Assembly (NCBI RefSeq): GCF_900129395.1
Contig: NZ_FQVP01000002.1
Span: 682,001-746,000 of the forward strand
DNA length: 64,000 nt
From: Pseudosulfitobacter pseudonitzschiae
GTDB taxonomy: Bacteria > Pseudomonadota > Alphaproteobacteria > Rhodobacterales > Rhodobacteraceae
Direction of reading: 5' to 3'
Below the pieces are notes generated by a model. It was not told where the DNA came from. It saw only the letters and a program-made list of their open reading frames with translations, and did not search any database. This document shows positions 54,304 through 63,020 of the stretch, piece by piece. Every line of letters begins with the position of its first letter. Position 1 is the stretch's first letter. The position numbers and the translations under genes were made by a program.

Positions 54304-55040
54304 CAGGGCAGGCCAAAGCCGTAGCTGGCAAAAATTTCAGCGGCTTGTGGGCTGCGCAGAACGGCCATGAACCGCGCACCTTCGGGGGTGAGGGCTGCCG
54401 CCGGATAGGTGATTGGCGGATGCTGATCCCCGGGGATCTCCCACAGGACGTGAACTTCGGGTTCGGCCCGCGCATCCGAGCCATAGACCACGCCCAGGGG
54501 CGCATCGCCGCGCGCCACCAGTGCCAGCGCAGCACGGACGTTTTCAACTTCGGCCAGATGCGGCTTCAGCGCCTCCCACGCGCCGATGTGTTCCAGCCAT
54601 GCGCGGGCGTAGATGCCCGCAGGCACCGATTGACGCTGTCCCATGGCCAGCCGCTGGCCGTCCAGCCGCGCCAACAGGGCCGTGGCATCCGGGGCGGGCA
54701 GGGCGGGGCCGTCGTGGCCGATCAGCACCAGCGTGTTGGTCAACAGCGTCACCGGCACATCGGCAGCAACGACGCCCTGATCTTGCAGCCAGGTCATCCA
54801 CTGCGGATTTGCCAGCACCACCACATCCGCAGGCGCACCCTGCGCCACCTGTCGTGCCATTGCCCCTGATCCGCCATAGGAAATCGCCACGGGCGTGTCG
54901 CTGAGGGCTGCAACCTCGTCCAGCGCGCCGCGCAGGCTGGCAGCGGCAAAAACCGTCAGGTCGCGCGCCGCTGCGGGCAGGGCAGCGGTGCACAACAAGG
55001 CTGTGCCCAGAAGCAAGATTTTAAGAACAGCTTTTCCCAT
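54303..55040 (-). CDS. modA: Molybdate-binding periplasmic protein
   Basis: The oxyanion receptor of the ModABC importer. The start at 55040 gives 245 residues with a Sec signal peptide (about 1-25, ALPAAARDLTVFAAASLRGALDEV). The molybdate site segments are AAASLRGALDE, YGGSGAMARQV and DVVVLANPQWM, and GVVYGSDARAEPEVHVLW near the C-terminus. No clear ribosome site precedes this ATG. No ModE-type site was recognised in the 181-base upstream gap, so regulation cannot be read from sequence. Confidence 0.94.
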   Translation of the reverse strand: MGKAVLKILLLGTALLCTAALPAAARDLTVFAAASLRGALDEVAALSDTPVAISYGGSGAMARQVAQGAPADVVVLANPQWMTWLQDQGVVAADVPVTLLTNTLVLIGHDGPALPAPDATALLARLDGQRLAMGQRQSVPAGIYARAWLEHIGAWEALKPHLAEVENVRAALALVARGDAPLGVVYGSDARAEPEVHVLWEIPGDQHPPITYPAAALTPEGARFMAVLRSPQAAEIFASYGFGLP

Positions 55041-55221
55041 CAACAGGCAGTATTTACGTGCCGCTGCACCACCACAAGCCAATTCTGCCCCAATGTGGGG
55101 CGCATAAGCTGTGATCAAAGTTGAACATCTTTACCAAAATTTCGTAAAAAATTGGCAACCATCTGGTATCGATCCTAAATCAGTGCATTGTGAAAGAAAC
55201 GCCAACCCGCCGAGGCCCGCG

Positions 55222-55695
55222 ATGACCGCCCCGTTTATCAAACAGCTGCCCATTTCGGTGAACAGTGCGCGCAAGACGGATGTGCGCACGCAGTTTGCTG
55301 CGCTGTGCTGGCGTGTGATGGACGGCAAGGTGCAGATTCTACTGATCACCTCGCGCGGGTCAGGCCGCTGGATCGTGCCCAAGGGCTGGCCGATGGACGG
55401 CCAAACCCCGGGCGAGGCCGCGCTGACCGAAGCCTGGGAAGAAGCGGGCGTTCTGGGCAAGGTCGACTGGCGCCCCGTGGGCTTGTATTCCTACAGCAAA
55501 TCGGTGAATGACGAGAACGATCTGCCTTTTGTGGCAATGGTTTATCCCGTGCGCGTGAAGTCGCTGGCCAAGAATTTCCCCGAAGCGCTGGAACGCAAGC
55601 GCCGCTGGGTGGGCCGCAAGAAAGCCGCGCGGCTGGTGGATGAGCCGGAACTGGCCCAGATCATCCGTGATTTCGACCCCAAGATTCTGAGCTAG
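55222..55695 (+). CDS. Nudix hydrolase (diphosphoinositol-polyphosphate/NTP type)
   Basis: A 157-residue Nudix protein starting at 55222. The Nudix box is GWPMDGQTPGEAALTEAWEEAGV: the catalytic EAWEEAG core is intact, while the usual Glu seven from the first Gly is Gln and the Arg before the core is Thr. WIVPKGWP precedes it. Members hydrolyse nucleoside diphosphates linked to another group. The open frame could start as far up as 55111, but the upstream part has no family likeness. A DUF1178 gene follows. Confidence 0.87.
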   Translation: MTAPFIKQLPISVNSARKTDVRTQFAALCWRVMDGKVQILLITSRGSGRWIVPKGWPMDGQTPGEAALTEAWEEAGVLGKVDWRPVGLYSYSKSVNDENDLPFVAMVYPVRVKSLAKNFPEALERKRRWVGRKKAARLVDEPELAQIIRDFDPKILS

Positions 55696-55769
55696 GGTGA
55701 CGGCCCCCACCGCTTGACGTGGCCGTGATCGTGTATATCTCGGAAGTATCATCCCCTGTTGGAGCAGTC

Positions 55770-56207
55770 ATGATCCGCTATGCGTTGAAATGTGATCGGG
55801 GCCATGCCTTTGAAAGCTGGTTCAAATCTGCGGAAGCCTTTGATGTCTTGCGCAGGGCGGGGCATTTGAACTGCACCGAATGCGGCAGCGCAGAGGTGGA
55901 CAAGGCGGTGATGGCACCGCGCGTGTCACAGGCCCGCGATGCTGCCGAAACAGCCAAGGCCGACGCCGCACGTGACGCCAGGGCCGCAGAGGTCAAGGCG
56001 GCACTGGCGCAGATGCGCAAGCACGTCGAGGCAAATTCCACCTATGTCGGCGGCAATTTCGCCAAGGAAGCGCGCGCGATGCACCTGGGCGATGCACCCG
56101 AACGTGCGATCCACGGCGAGGCAAAGCCAGACGAGGCCAAAGCCCTGATCGAGGACGGCGTGCCGGTGATGCCCTTGCCGTTCATGCCAAAATCAAAGGT
56201 GAACTGA
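55770..56207 (+). CDS. DUF1178 family protein
   Basis: A 145-residue protein; the start at 55770 has GGAG 7 bases upstream. MIRYALKCDRGHAFESWFKSAEAFDVLRRAGHLNCTECGSAEV holds three cysteines and two histidines (C8, H12, C35, C38) that look like a zinc ribbon, followed by an Ala-rich helical middle and a C-terminal PVMPLPFMPKSK. Function unknown. It is 3 bases before the SDR gene, so the two may be co-translated. Confidence 0.87.
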   Translation: MIRYALKCDRGHAFESWFKSAEAFDVLRRAGHLNCTECGSAEVDKAVMAPRVSQARDAAETAKADAARDARAAEVKAALAQMRKHVEANSTYVGGNFAKEARAMHLGDAPERAIHGEAKPDEAKALIEDGVPVMPLPFMPKSKVN

Positions 56208-56210
56208 CCC

Positions 56211-56852
56211 ATGAGAATTGTGATTACAGGCGCCACGCGTGGCATCGGCGCGGGCCTTGCTGCGCGCTATCGGGCCGAGGGTCACCATGTGACAGGCACC
56301 GGCCGGTCGCCCGATGCCGACGTGACCATGGATGTGACCCGTCCTGCGGATTTTGCAAAGCTGGCAGCGGCCTTGGGCGAAGAACCCGTAAACCTGCTGG
56401 TGTGCAATGCAGGCGTCTATATGGACAAGGGTCAGGATCTGGACAGCGGCTATCCTGCGGACATGTGGGCCAACGGTTTCGCGGCCAATGTGACGGGCGT
56501 GTTCCAGACGGTGCAAACGCTGCTGCCCAACCTGCGGGCCGCCAAGGGCAAGATCGCGATTATCTCCAGCCAGATGGGCTCGGACACCCGCGCCCCCGGC
56601 GGCAGCTATATCTACCGCGCCTCGAAAGCGGCGGCCTTGAACCTTGGGCGCAATCTGGCAACGGACCTCAAGGCCGAGGGGATTGCCGTGGGCATCTATC
56701 ATCCGGGCTGGGTCCAGACCGATATGGGTGGCAGCGGGGCCGCGATCACAGTGGACGAAAGCGTCGCCGGCCTGAGCGCGCGGTTTGCCGAACTGGATAT
56801 CGGGTCGACCGGATCGTTCCTGACCTATGACAGGCAGGTCCACCCGTTCTGA
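56211..56852 (+). CDS. Short-chain dehydrogenase/reductase (SDR)
   Basis: A 213-residue classical SDR, on the short side. The cofactor motif is TGATRGIG at residues 6-13 and NAGVYMDKG is at the usual place; the catalytic Ser/Tyr/Lys are in SSQMGSD and YIYRASKAAA (YxxxK). The substrate is unknown. It follows the DUF1178 gene at 3 bases, and a 171-base gap with a hairpin precedes lysC. Confidence 0.9.
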   Translation: MRIVITGATRGIGAGLAARYRAEGHHVTGTGRSPDADVTMDVTRPADFAKLAAALGEEPVNLLVCNAGVYMDKGQDLDSGYPADMWANGFAANVTGVFQTVQTLLPNLRAAKGKIAIISSQMGSDTRAPGGSYIYRASKAAALNLGRNLATDLKAEGIAVGIYHPGWVQTDMGGSGAAITVDESVAGLSARFAELDIGSTGSFLTYDRQVHPF

Positions 56853-56876
56853 CAACGTGTTGCCGCAACCGGGGTT

Positions 56877-56919
56877 TTTGGGGCCTCGTGCCCGCCGGGG
56901 TTGGCACGATGTCCCCAAA
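56877..56919. other. Imperfect hairpin between the SDR gene and lysC
   Basis: TTTGGGG (56877-56883) pairs with CCCCAAA (56913-56919), and an inner CGTGCC/GGCACG pairs above a small bulge. No T-run follows on either strand. Possibly a weak terminator or a leader structure for lysC; support is modest. Confidence 0.4.
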
Positions 56920-57023
56920 GGACGTGTTGCACCACAGAAATGAAGGGTGCATTTGATGCCTTGACGCTTGTCATTGGTGTCCGTGACGCGTAGGGAAGCG
57001 GCGGATTTTGAGGTGAGGACATC

Positions 57024-58262
57024 ATGCCCGTTCTGGTGATGAAATTTGGCGGCACATCCGTGGCCACCCTTGACCGCATCCGCCGTGCCGCGAAACGCGT
57101 GGGCGTCGAAGTGGCCAAAGGCTATGATGTGATCGTGATTGTCTCGGCGATGTCAGGCAAGACCAACGAACTGGTCGGCTGGGTCAACGAAACCTCGCCG
57201 ATGTATGACGCGCGCGAATATGATGCGGTCGTGTCCAGCGGCGAGAACGTGACAGCGGGGCTGATGGCGCTGACCCTGCAGGAAATGGACGTGCCCGCAC
57301 GGTCCTGGCAGGGCTGGCAGGTGCCGGTGAAAACCACCAGCGCCCATTCGTCCGCCCGGATCGAAGAGATCCCTAGCGACAATATCATGGCAAAGTTCAA
57401 GCAGGGCATGCGCGTGGCCGTGGTCGCAGGTTTCCAGGGCGTCAGCCCCGAAGGACGCATCACCACGCTGGGCCGTGGCGGCAGCGACACCACTGCCGTG
57501 GCCTTTGCGGCGGCCTTCAATGCAGAGCGTTGCGATATCTATACCGACGTGGACGGGGTCTACACCACCGACCCGCGGGTCAGCGCCAAGGCGCGCAAAC
57601 TGGACAAGATCGCGTTCGAAGAGATGCTTGAACTGGCATCCCTGGGTGCGAAAGTGTTGCAAACCCGCTCGGTCGAGCTGGCGATGCGCTATAAGGTCAA
57701 GCTGCGCGTGCTGAGCAGTTTTGAGGAACAATCGGACACGGCCGGGACGCTGGTCTGTGACGAGGAGGAAATCATGGAAAGCAATGTTGTAGCCGGTGTC
57801 GCATTCAACCGCGACGAAGCGAAAATGACCCTTGTGTCGGTGGCCGACCGCCCCGGAATCGCCGCGACAATCTTTACCGCACTCAGCGAAGCGGGCGTGA
57901 ACGTGGACATGATCGTGCAGAACATCGCCGAAGAGGGCCGCACCGATATGACATGGTCGTGCCCCAATGATCAGGTCAAACGCGCCGAGAAGGCGATGGA
58001 ACAGGCCAAGCAATCCGGCGTGATCAACTTTGACGAGATGATTGCCGATATGGACGTGGCCAAGGTCAGCATCGTCGGCATCGGCATGCGCAGCCACACC
58101 GGCGTGGCCGCCAAGATGTTCCAGGTGCTGTCGAACGAAGGCATCAACATCAAGGTCATCACCACCTCCGAGATCAAGATCAGCGTGCTGATCGACCGCA
58201 AGTACATGGAACTGGCGGTTCAGGCCTTGCACGACGCATTCGAGCTGGAAAAAGCCGCTTAA
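57024..58262 (+). CDS. lysC: Aspartate kinase
   Basis: It phosphorylates aspartate at the start of the lysine, threonine and methionine pathway. The 412-residue protein begins VLVMKFGGTSV (the aspartokinase signature), has GRGGSDTTAVAFAAAFNAERCDIYTDVDGVYTTDPR near 150-185, and two ACT domains after residue 260 (VSVADRPGIAATIFTAL and VSIVGIGMRSHTGVAAKMFQ) that give feedback control by lysine and threonine. A good GAGG-type ribosome site precedes the ATG. thrC of the same pathway is at 36598. Confidence 0.97.
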   Translation: MPVLVMKFGGTSVATLDRIRRAAKRVGVEVAKGYDVIVIVSAMSGKTNELVGWVNETSPMYDAREYDAVVSSGENVTAGLMALTLQEMDVPARSWQGWQVPVKTTSAHSSARIEEIPSDNIMAKFKQGMRVAVVAGFQGVSPEGRITTLGRGGSDTTAVAFAAAFNAERCDIYTDVDGVYTTDPRVSAKARKLDKIAFEEMLELASLGAKVLQTRSVELAMRYKVKLRVLSSFEEQSDTAGTLVCDEEEIMESNVVAGVAFNRDEAKMTLVSVADRPGIAATIFTALSEAGVNVDMIVQNIAEEGRTDMTWSCPNDQVKRAEKAMEQAKQSGVINFDEMIADMDVAKVSIVGIGMRSHTGVAAKMFQVLSNEGINIKVITTSEIKISVLIDRKYMELAVQALHDAFELEKAA

Positions 58263-58419
58263 TCTCAGGGCACTACCCGCCGCGCCGCCTGCACTTAGGG
58301 CAGTCCTTGCGACATTCCGCAAAGGCATGCGGCAAATCCGCGGGTCGGGCGCAAAACCCGTTTCTTATTGGCGTCCGGTGTGATCTAAGCTGTTACCGGA
58401 CACCAAGGGGGGCGCCAGA

Positions 58420-60657
58420 ATGACAGAGCGCACAGACACCGAGAGCCGCAAATTGCTGGGCCGGCTGCGCGATGAACTGGCGCAGGATGCACCCGGACAG
58501 ACGCGGCTGGACAAGATCACAGCGCTGATCGCGTCGTCCATGGGCTGCGAGGTGTGCTCGATCTATCTGTTCCGCGATCAGGAGACGCTGGAACTGTGCG
58601 CCACCGAAGGGCTGAAGCCCGAGGCGGTCCACCAGACGCGGATGCGCCTGGGCGAGGGGCTGGTGGGCCGTGTGGCCCAACGTCGCCAGGTGGTGAACAC
58701 CGCCAACGCCCCCAAGGCCAGCGGTTTCCGGTTCATGCCCGAAACCGGTGAAGAGGTTTATTCCAGCTTTCTTGGCATTCCCGTGCAGCGCCTGGGCGAG
58801 GCACTGGGCGTTCTGGTCGTCCAGTCGAAGGATGCACGCGAATTTTCCGCTGATGAGGTCTATGCTCTGGAAGTGGTCGCGATGGTGCTGGCCGAGATGA
58901 CCGAGCTGGGCGCCTTTGTGGGCGAAGGTGCCGCGATGTCCGCCCGCCACAGCCATCCAGTGATGATCAGGGGCACGACAGGCCAGGAGGGCGTGGCTGA
59001 GGGCCATATCTGGCTGCACGAGCCGCGTGTGGTGGTGGTGAACCCGATTGCCGACGATCCGCAACGCGAAATGGAGCGGCTGAACGCTGCCGTGGATGAA
59101 TTGCGCATCGGCGTGGACAAGATGCTAAGCTTGGCCGGACCCGACCAGGAGCAGCGGCAGGTTCTGGAAGCCTACCGGATGTTCGCCAACTCCAAGAGCT
59201 GGATGCGGCGCATGGAAGAGGACATTGGCCGCGGGCTGAGCGCCGAGGCGGCGGTGGAAAAGGAACAATCGCTTGCGCGTGCGCGTGTGGGCCAGGCCTC
59301 GGACGGCTATCTGCGCGAACGGCTGAGCGATCTGGACGACCTGTCGAACCGTCTGCTGCGCATCCTGACCGGTCAGGGACAGGATACAGGCGCGGAAATG
59401 CCACCCGATCCGATCCTTGTGGCGCGCAACATCGGCCCGGGCGAATTGCTGGACTATGGCCGCAGCCTGAAGGGGATCGTGCTCGAGGCCGGTTCGGTCG
59501 GCAGCCATGCGGCGATTGTCGCGCGGGCGCTGGCAATTCCGCTTGTGGTCCACGCCAAGGGCATCACCACCGAGGCGTTGAACGGTGATCCGGTGATGGT
59601 CGACGGCGATCAGGGCATCGTGCATCTGCGGCCTGACGACAACGTGGTCTCGGCCTTTCGTGACAAGATCGCGATGCAGGCCGAGGCGCTGCAACGCTAT
59701 GCGTCGATCCGCGACAAGCCTGCGGAAACCCTGTGCGGTGCCAAGATTGACCTGATGATGAACGCGGGCCTGATGGCCGATCTGCCCTCCTTGCCGTCCT
59801 CCGGCGCCGAAGGGGTGGGGCTGTTCCGTACCGAATTGCAGTTCCTTGTGCGCAACCAGATGCCGAAACGCTCAGAATTGAGCGCGCTGTATGCCCGTGT
59901 CATGGACGCGGCGCAGGGCAGGCCGGTGGTCTTCCGCACGCTGGACATCGGGTCGGACAAGGTTCTGACCTACATGAAGCCAAACGACGAACCCAACCCC
60001 GCGATGGGGTGGCGTGCCATCCGCGTCGGCCTGGACAAGCCCGGCATTTTGCGGATGCAGCTGCAGGCGCTGATGCGGGCTGCGAACGGGCGGCCCTTGT
60101 ACGTGATGTTCCCCTTTGTGGCGCAATACGAGGAATACACCCAGGCCCGCGCCGAGGTGAACAAGGCGCTGGAACGCGAGCGGCGTCTGGGCCATCCGTT
60201 GCCGTCAAAGATCGAAGTTGGCGCAATGCTGGAAACACCGTCATTGGGCTTTGCGCCGCGCAAGTTTTTTGAAGAGGTCGATTTCATCTCCATCGGGGGC
60301 AACGACCTCAAACAGTTCTTCTTTGCAGCCGACCGCGAGAACGAGCGGGTGCGGCGGCGCTATGACACGCTGAACGTCAGCTTTCTGAGTTTTCTGGAGC
60401 AGATCGTGGAGCGCTGTGCTGCAAGCAACACGCCGGTTTCCTTCTGTGGCGAGGATGCCGGCCGCCCTGTCGAGGCACTGTGTCTGGCGGCCATCGGCCT
60501 GCGGCGGTTGTCGATGCGGCCTGCGTCGATCGGGCCGGTAAAGTCGCTGTTGCGGCGGTCGAATCTCGAGGAATTGCGCAAGGTGATTGCGGATACACGC
60601 CATCGCGGTGCGATGTCCGTCCGACCGGCCGTGATGGAGTGGTTGCGCGACCAGTGA
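58420..60657 (+). CDS. ptsP: GAF-domain phosphoenolpyruvate--protein phosphotransferase (PtsP, EI-Ntr)
   Basis: Enzyme I of the nitrogen-type phosphotransferase chain, which passes phosphate from PEP to NPr and regulates rather than transports. A GAF domain (about 20-165) is followed by the PTS enzyme I N-terminal domain and the phospho-histidine H363 in VGSHAAIVARALAIPLVV; then EGVGLFRTELQFL, PNPAMGWRAIR-like and PMFPFVAQYEEY-type motifs and a C-terminal FCGEDAGRPV. AGGGGGG ribosome site. It ends the gene group before the long AT-rich gap at 60658. Confidence 0.96.
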   Translation: MTERTDTESRKLLGRLRDELAQDAPGQTRLDKITALIASSMGCEVCSIYLFRDQETLELCATEGLKPEAVHQTRMRLGEGLVGRVAQRRQVVNTANAPKASGFRFMPETGEEVYSSFLGIPVQRLGEALGVLVVQSKDAREFSADEVYALEVVAMVLAEMTELGAFVGEGAAMSARHSHPVMIRGTTGQEGVAEGHIWLHEPRVVVVNPIADDPQREMERLNAAVDELRIGVDKMLSLAGPDQEQRQVLEAYRMFANSKSWMRRMEEDIGRGLSAEAAVEKEQSLARARVGQASDGYLRERLSDLDDLSNRLLRILTGQGQDTGAEMPPDPILVARNIGPGELLDYGRSLKGIVLEAGSVGSHAAIVARALAIPLVVHAKGITTEALNGDPVMVDGDQGIVHLRPDDNVVSAFRDKIAMQAEALQRYASIRDKPAETLCGAKIDLMMNAGLMADLPSLPSSGAEGVGLFRTELQFLVRNQMPKRSELSALYARVMDAAQGRPVVFRTLDIGSDKVLTYMKPNDEPNPAMGWRAIRVGLDKPGILRMQLQALMRAANGRPLYVMFPFVAQYEEYTQARAEVNKALERERRLGHPLPSKIEVGAMLETPSLGFAPRKFFEEVDFISIGGNDLKQFFFAADRENERVRRRYDTLNVSFLSFLEQIVERCAASNTPVSFCGEDAGRPVEALCLAAIGLRRLSMRPASIGPVKSLLRRSNLEELRKVIADTRHRGAMSVRPAVMEWLRDQ

Positions 60658-60761
60658 TCTGGTGCTTTTTCCGGGTTTTTGGCTTTCACAATGAGAACAA
60701 AATCTAACCGGATTTATGTGGGTTTTCTCTTATTTCTTGTCTTTTGTTTGCATTTTGTGAG

Positions 60762-60770
60762 TTATCCACA
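60762..60770 (+). promoter_or_regulatory. DnaA box 1
   Basis: TTATCCACA, a perfect match to the bacterial DnaA consensus TTATNCACA, directly after a T-rich tract. Confidence 0.65.
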
Positions 60771-60917
60771 GCTTTTCGGTGCGACGCATTTTGGTGTCGA
60801 AAAAGGGGGCTGAAACCGATTGAAATCCGCTCATTATCACCGGCATGACGCGGCTTTCTTGCGTTCAAGGGAAATGGCAAGATTTATGTCGGTTCCCGCC
60901 AAGATTTTTAGTGTGGG

Positions 60918-60926
60918 TGTGGATAA
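60918..60926 (-). promoter_or_regulatory. DnaA box 2
   Basis: TGTGGATAA on the plus strand, the complement of TTATCCACA, 148 bases from box 1 and just before an AT-rich tract. Confidence 0.65.
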
Positions 60927-60991
60927 GTCAGGTTTATTTTTATCTTTTAACTTCATGTATTTGTTCGACGTATCTCACAGGCATCAGTGAG

Positions 60992-61000
60992 TTATCCACA
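60992..61000 (+). promoter_or_regulatory. DnaA box 3
   Basis: TTATCCACA again, in the same 15-base context (GTGAGTTATCCACAG) as box 1, after the AT-rich tract at 60930-60965. Confidence 0.65.
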
Positions 61001-61353
61001 GGCTGATCCCGCGCTCGCCAAGGCTGAAACCCGCCGCTTTTTGAATGGATGCTGCATCCTGGTCTGTTTGCGAACTTTGACTGTCACGCGCGCCCCAGAG
61101 ACCTGCATTCTCTGAGGTTCTGCAGCTAAACCCATGGATTCCAAGTCCGAAACCCTGTGCAGCCGCAATAAAACAAACCCATGCTGATACAGAACCAAGG
61201 ATTTCAGGTCAACGGAATAGCAAAGCAATTTCAACCGATTGTGACCAGTTTCAAATGTAACTCCATCTCTGTTGTCATTCCCCGCGTCATGACATTACGT
61301 TGACACGAAAGATGCGCCGCTGCTCAGTGGGTGGCGCGATGAAAGGGTTACAG

Positions 61354-62124
61354 ATGACGTCCTTCGCCACCTTCCATGATCTTGCGGATACCTCTGTGTT
61401 CATCACCGGCGGTGGCTCGGGCATCGGGGCCGCTTTGACCGAGGGCTTTCTGGCGCAAGGGGCCAAGGTTGCCTTTGTGCAGCGGTCGGATGCCAGTGAG
61501 TTTGTTGCACAGATTTCTGGCAAATATGTACATGATCCGCTGTGCCTGCCTTGTGACATCACGGACATTGCTGCGCTGACCGATGCGATGCACACCGCGG
61601 CCCGGGCGCACGGACCAATCACGCGGCTGATCAACAATGCCGCCAATGACACCCGCCAGGACATCGTGGACACCACCGTTCGGGACTGGGACGCAAGCCA
61701 GAACGTCAACCTGCGCCCGCATTTCTTCACCGCGCAGACCGCCGCCCCGATGATGAAAGCTGCGGGCTATGGCTCTATCGTGAATTTCTCGTCGATTTCC
61801 TACATGATGGGGATGGCAGGCATGGCGGGTTATGTGACGGCCAAGGCGGCGGTGACGGGTCTGACCCGTGCATTGGCGCGCGAGCTTGGGCCGGACCAGA
61901 TTCGCGTGAATGCGGTGATGCCCGGCTGGGTTCTGACACAGCGGCAGATGGACCTGTGGGCCACGCCCGAAGATCTGGCTGCACACCTGGCGCGGCAATG
62001 TCTGCCCGAGCACCTGGCCCCACGCGACATTGTCGATGCGGTGTTGTTCCTGTCCTCGCAGGCCAGCCGCATGATGACGGGGCAGGCGATGGTTGTAGAC
62101 GGCGGCGTGGCGGTGTCGGGATGA
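61354..62124 (+). CDS. SDR family sugar dehydrogenase, candidate galactose 1-dehydrogenase
   Basis: A 256-residue classical SDR. The start at 61354 has AAAGGG upstream; an earlier in-frame start at 61300 is less likely. The cofactor motif TGGGSGIG is near residues 18-25, NNAAND near 91, catalytic Ser in FSSISYMM and YVTAKAAV (YxxxK), and the C-terminal MMTGQAMVVDGG. Its stop overlaps the dgoK start (ATGA). From that context the likely substrate is a sugar such as galactose, but galactonate-pathway SDRs cannot be told from other sugar SDRs by sequence alone. Confidence 0.85.
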   Translation: MTSFATFHDLADTSVFITGGGSGIGAALTEGFLAQGAKVAFVQRSDASEFVAQISGKYVHDPLCLPCDITDIAALTDAMHTAARAHGPITRLINNAANDTRQDIVDTTVRDWDASQNVNLRPHFFTAQTAAPMMKAAGYGSIVNFSSISYMMGMAGMAGYVTAKAAVTGLTRALARELGPDQIRVNAVMPGWVLTQRQMDLWATPEDLAAHLARQCLPEHLAPRDIVDAVLFLSSQASRMMTGQAMVVDGGVAVSG

Positions 62125-63020
62125 ACGTTGACTGGATCGCGGTCGATTGGGGGACGACCCACCTGCGCCTGTGGCTGATGGCGGCGGACGGCTCTGTGCT
62201 GGACGCCCGGCACAGCGATCGCGGCATGGGCGCGCTGACCCCGTCAGACTATGAACCGGCGCTGCTGGCGCTGTGCGAAGATGTTCTGGGGCAGGGACCG
62301 GTTCCGGTGATTGTGTGCGGCATGGCCGGTGCGCGGCAGGGCTGGGCCGAGGCACCCTATACAAACGTGCCCTGCACCCCGCCCGATGCACAGACAGCGT
62401 TGCAGGTTCCAACGCAGGACTCGCGGTTGCAGGTCCACATCCTGCCCGGTGTCAGCCAGCGCAGCCCCGCCGATGTGATGCGTGGCGAAGAGACCCAGAT
62501 CAAGGGGGTGATCGCCACTCAGGACGGGTTCGACGGCATCGCCTGTCTGCCCGGCACCCACACCAAATGGGCGCACCTGAGCGCGGGCGAGATCGTCAGC
62601 TTTCAGACCTTCATGACGGGCGAGCTGTTTGCCCTGCTGTCTCGGCAATCGGTGTTGCGCCATTCCGTGGCCGCTGACGGCTGGGATGACGTTGCTTTCG
62701 CCGATGCCGTGGACGCGGCGATCAGCCGCCCGCAGGCCATTGCCGCCAGGCTGTTCGGTTTGCGCGCCGAGGCCTTGCTGGACGGGTTGGACGGGGCAAC
62801 CGCACGCGCGCGCCTGTCGGGTCTTTTGATCGGGATCGAACTGGCCGCCGCCAAACCCTACTGGCTGGGCCAGCAGGTCGCGGTGATCGGCGCCGCCGCA
62901 TCCGCCGACGCCTATCAGACTGCCCTGACAGCGCAGGGCGTGCCTGTCCTGCGTCTGGACCCCACCGAAATGACATTGGCAGGCTTGTGCGCCGCCCATG
63001 CAGAACTGGAGCGCACATGA
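62121..63020 (+). CDS. dgoK: 2-dehydro-3-deoxygalactonokinase
   Basis: It phosphorylates 2-keto-3-deoxygalactonate. The start at 62121 overlaps the SDR stop and gives 299 residues, the usual length. DWIAVDWGTTHLRLWLM is the ATP-binding N-terminal motif of the DgoK family; GMAGARQGWAEAPY, RGEETQIKGVI and CLPGTHTKWA are conserved family segments. It overlaps dgoA by four bases (ATGA), so the two are coupled. Confidence 0.93.
   Translation: MNVDWIAVDWGTTHLRLWLMAADGSVLDARHSDRGMGALTPSDYEPALLALCEDVLGQGPVPVIVCGMAGARQGWAEAPYTNVPCTPPDAQTALQVPTQDSRLQVHILPGVSQRSPADVMRGEETQIKGVIATQDGFDGIACLPGTHTKWAHLSAGEIVSFQTFMTGELFALLSRQSVLRHSVAADGWDDVAFADAVDAAISRPQAIAARLFGLRAEALLDGLDGATARARLSGLLIGIELAAAKPYWLGQQVAVIGAAASADAYQTALTAQGVPVLRLDPTEMTLAGLCAAHAELERT

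Larger units (their letters stand above)
60658..61353. other. Gene-free AT-rich region, candidate replication origin
   Basis: A 696-base stretch with no supported gene; a frame of 80 residues on the minus strand at 60992-61234 has no family likeness. It holds three exact TTATCCACA DnaA boxes (60762-60770 +, 60918-60926 -, 60992-61000 +), two in the identical 15-base context GTGAGTTATCCACAG. AT-rich tracts lie next to them (60700-60760 and 60930-60965), as in a DNA-unwinding element. The right part (61000-61353) is less AT-rich. None of the usual alphaproteobacterial origin neighbours (dnaA, parAB, hemE, gidA) is in the window, and both flanking genes point the same way. Confidence 0.5.

Noticed and set aside
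55041-55221. A ModE-type operator upstream of modA
   Set aside because: No matching inverted repeat is visible; only a short CCCCAATGTGGGG hairpin-like sequence is seen.
60992-61234. An 80-codon minus-strand frame in the DnaA-box gap
   Set aside because: No ribosome site, no family likeness, and it begins inside a DnaA box; treated as chance.
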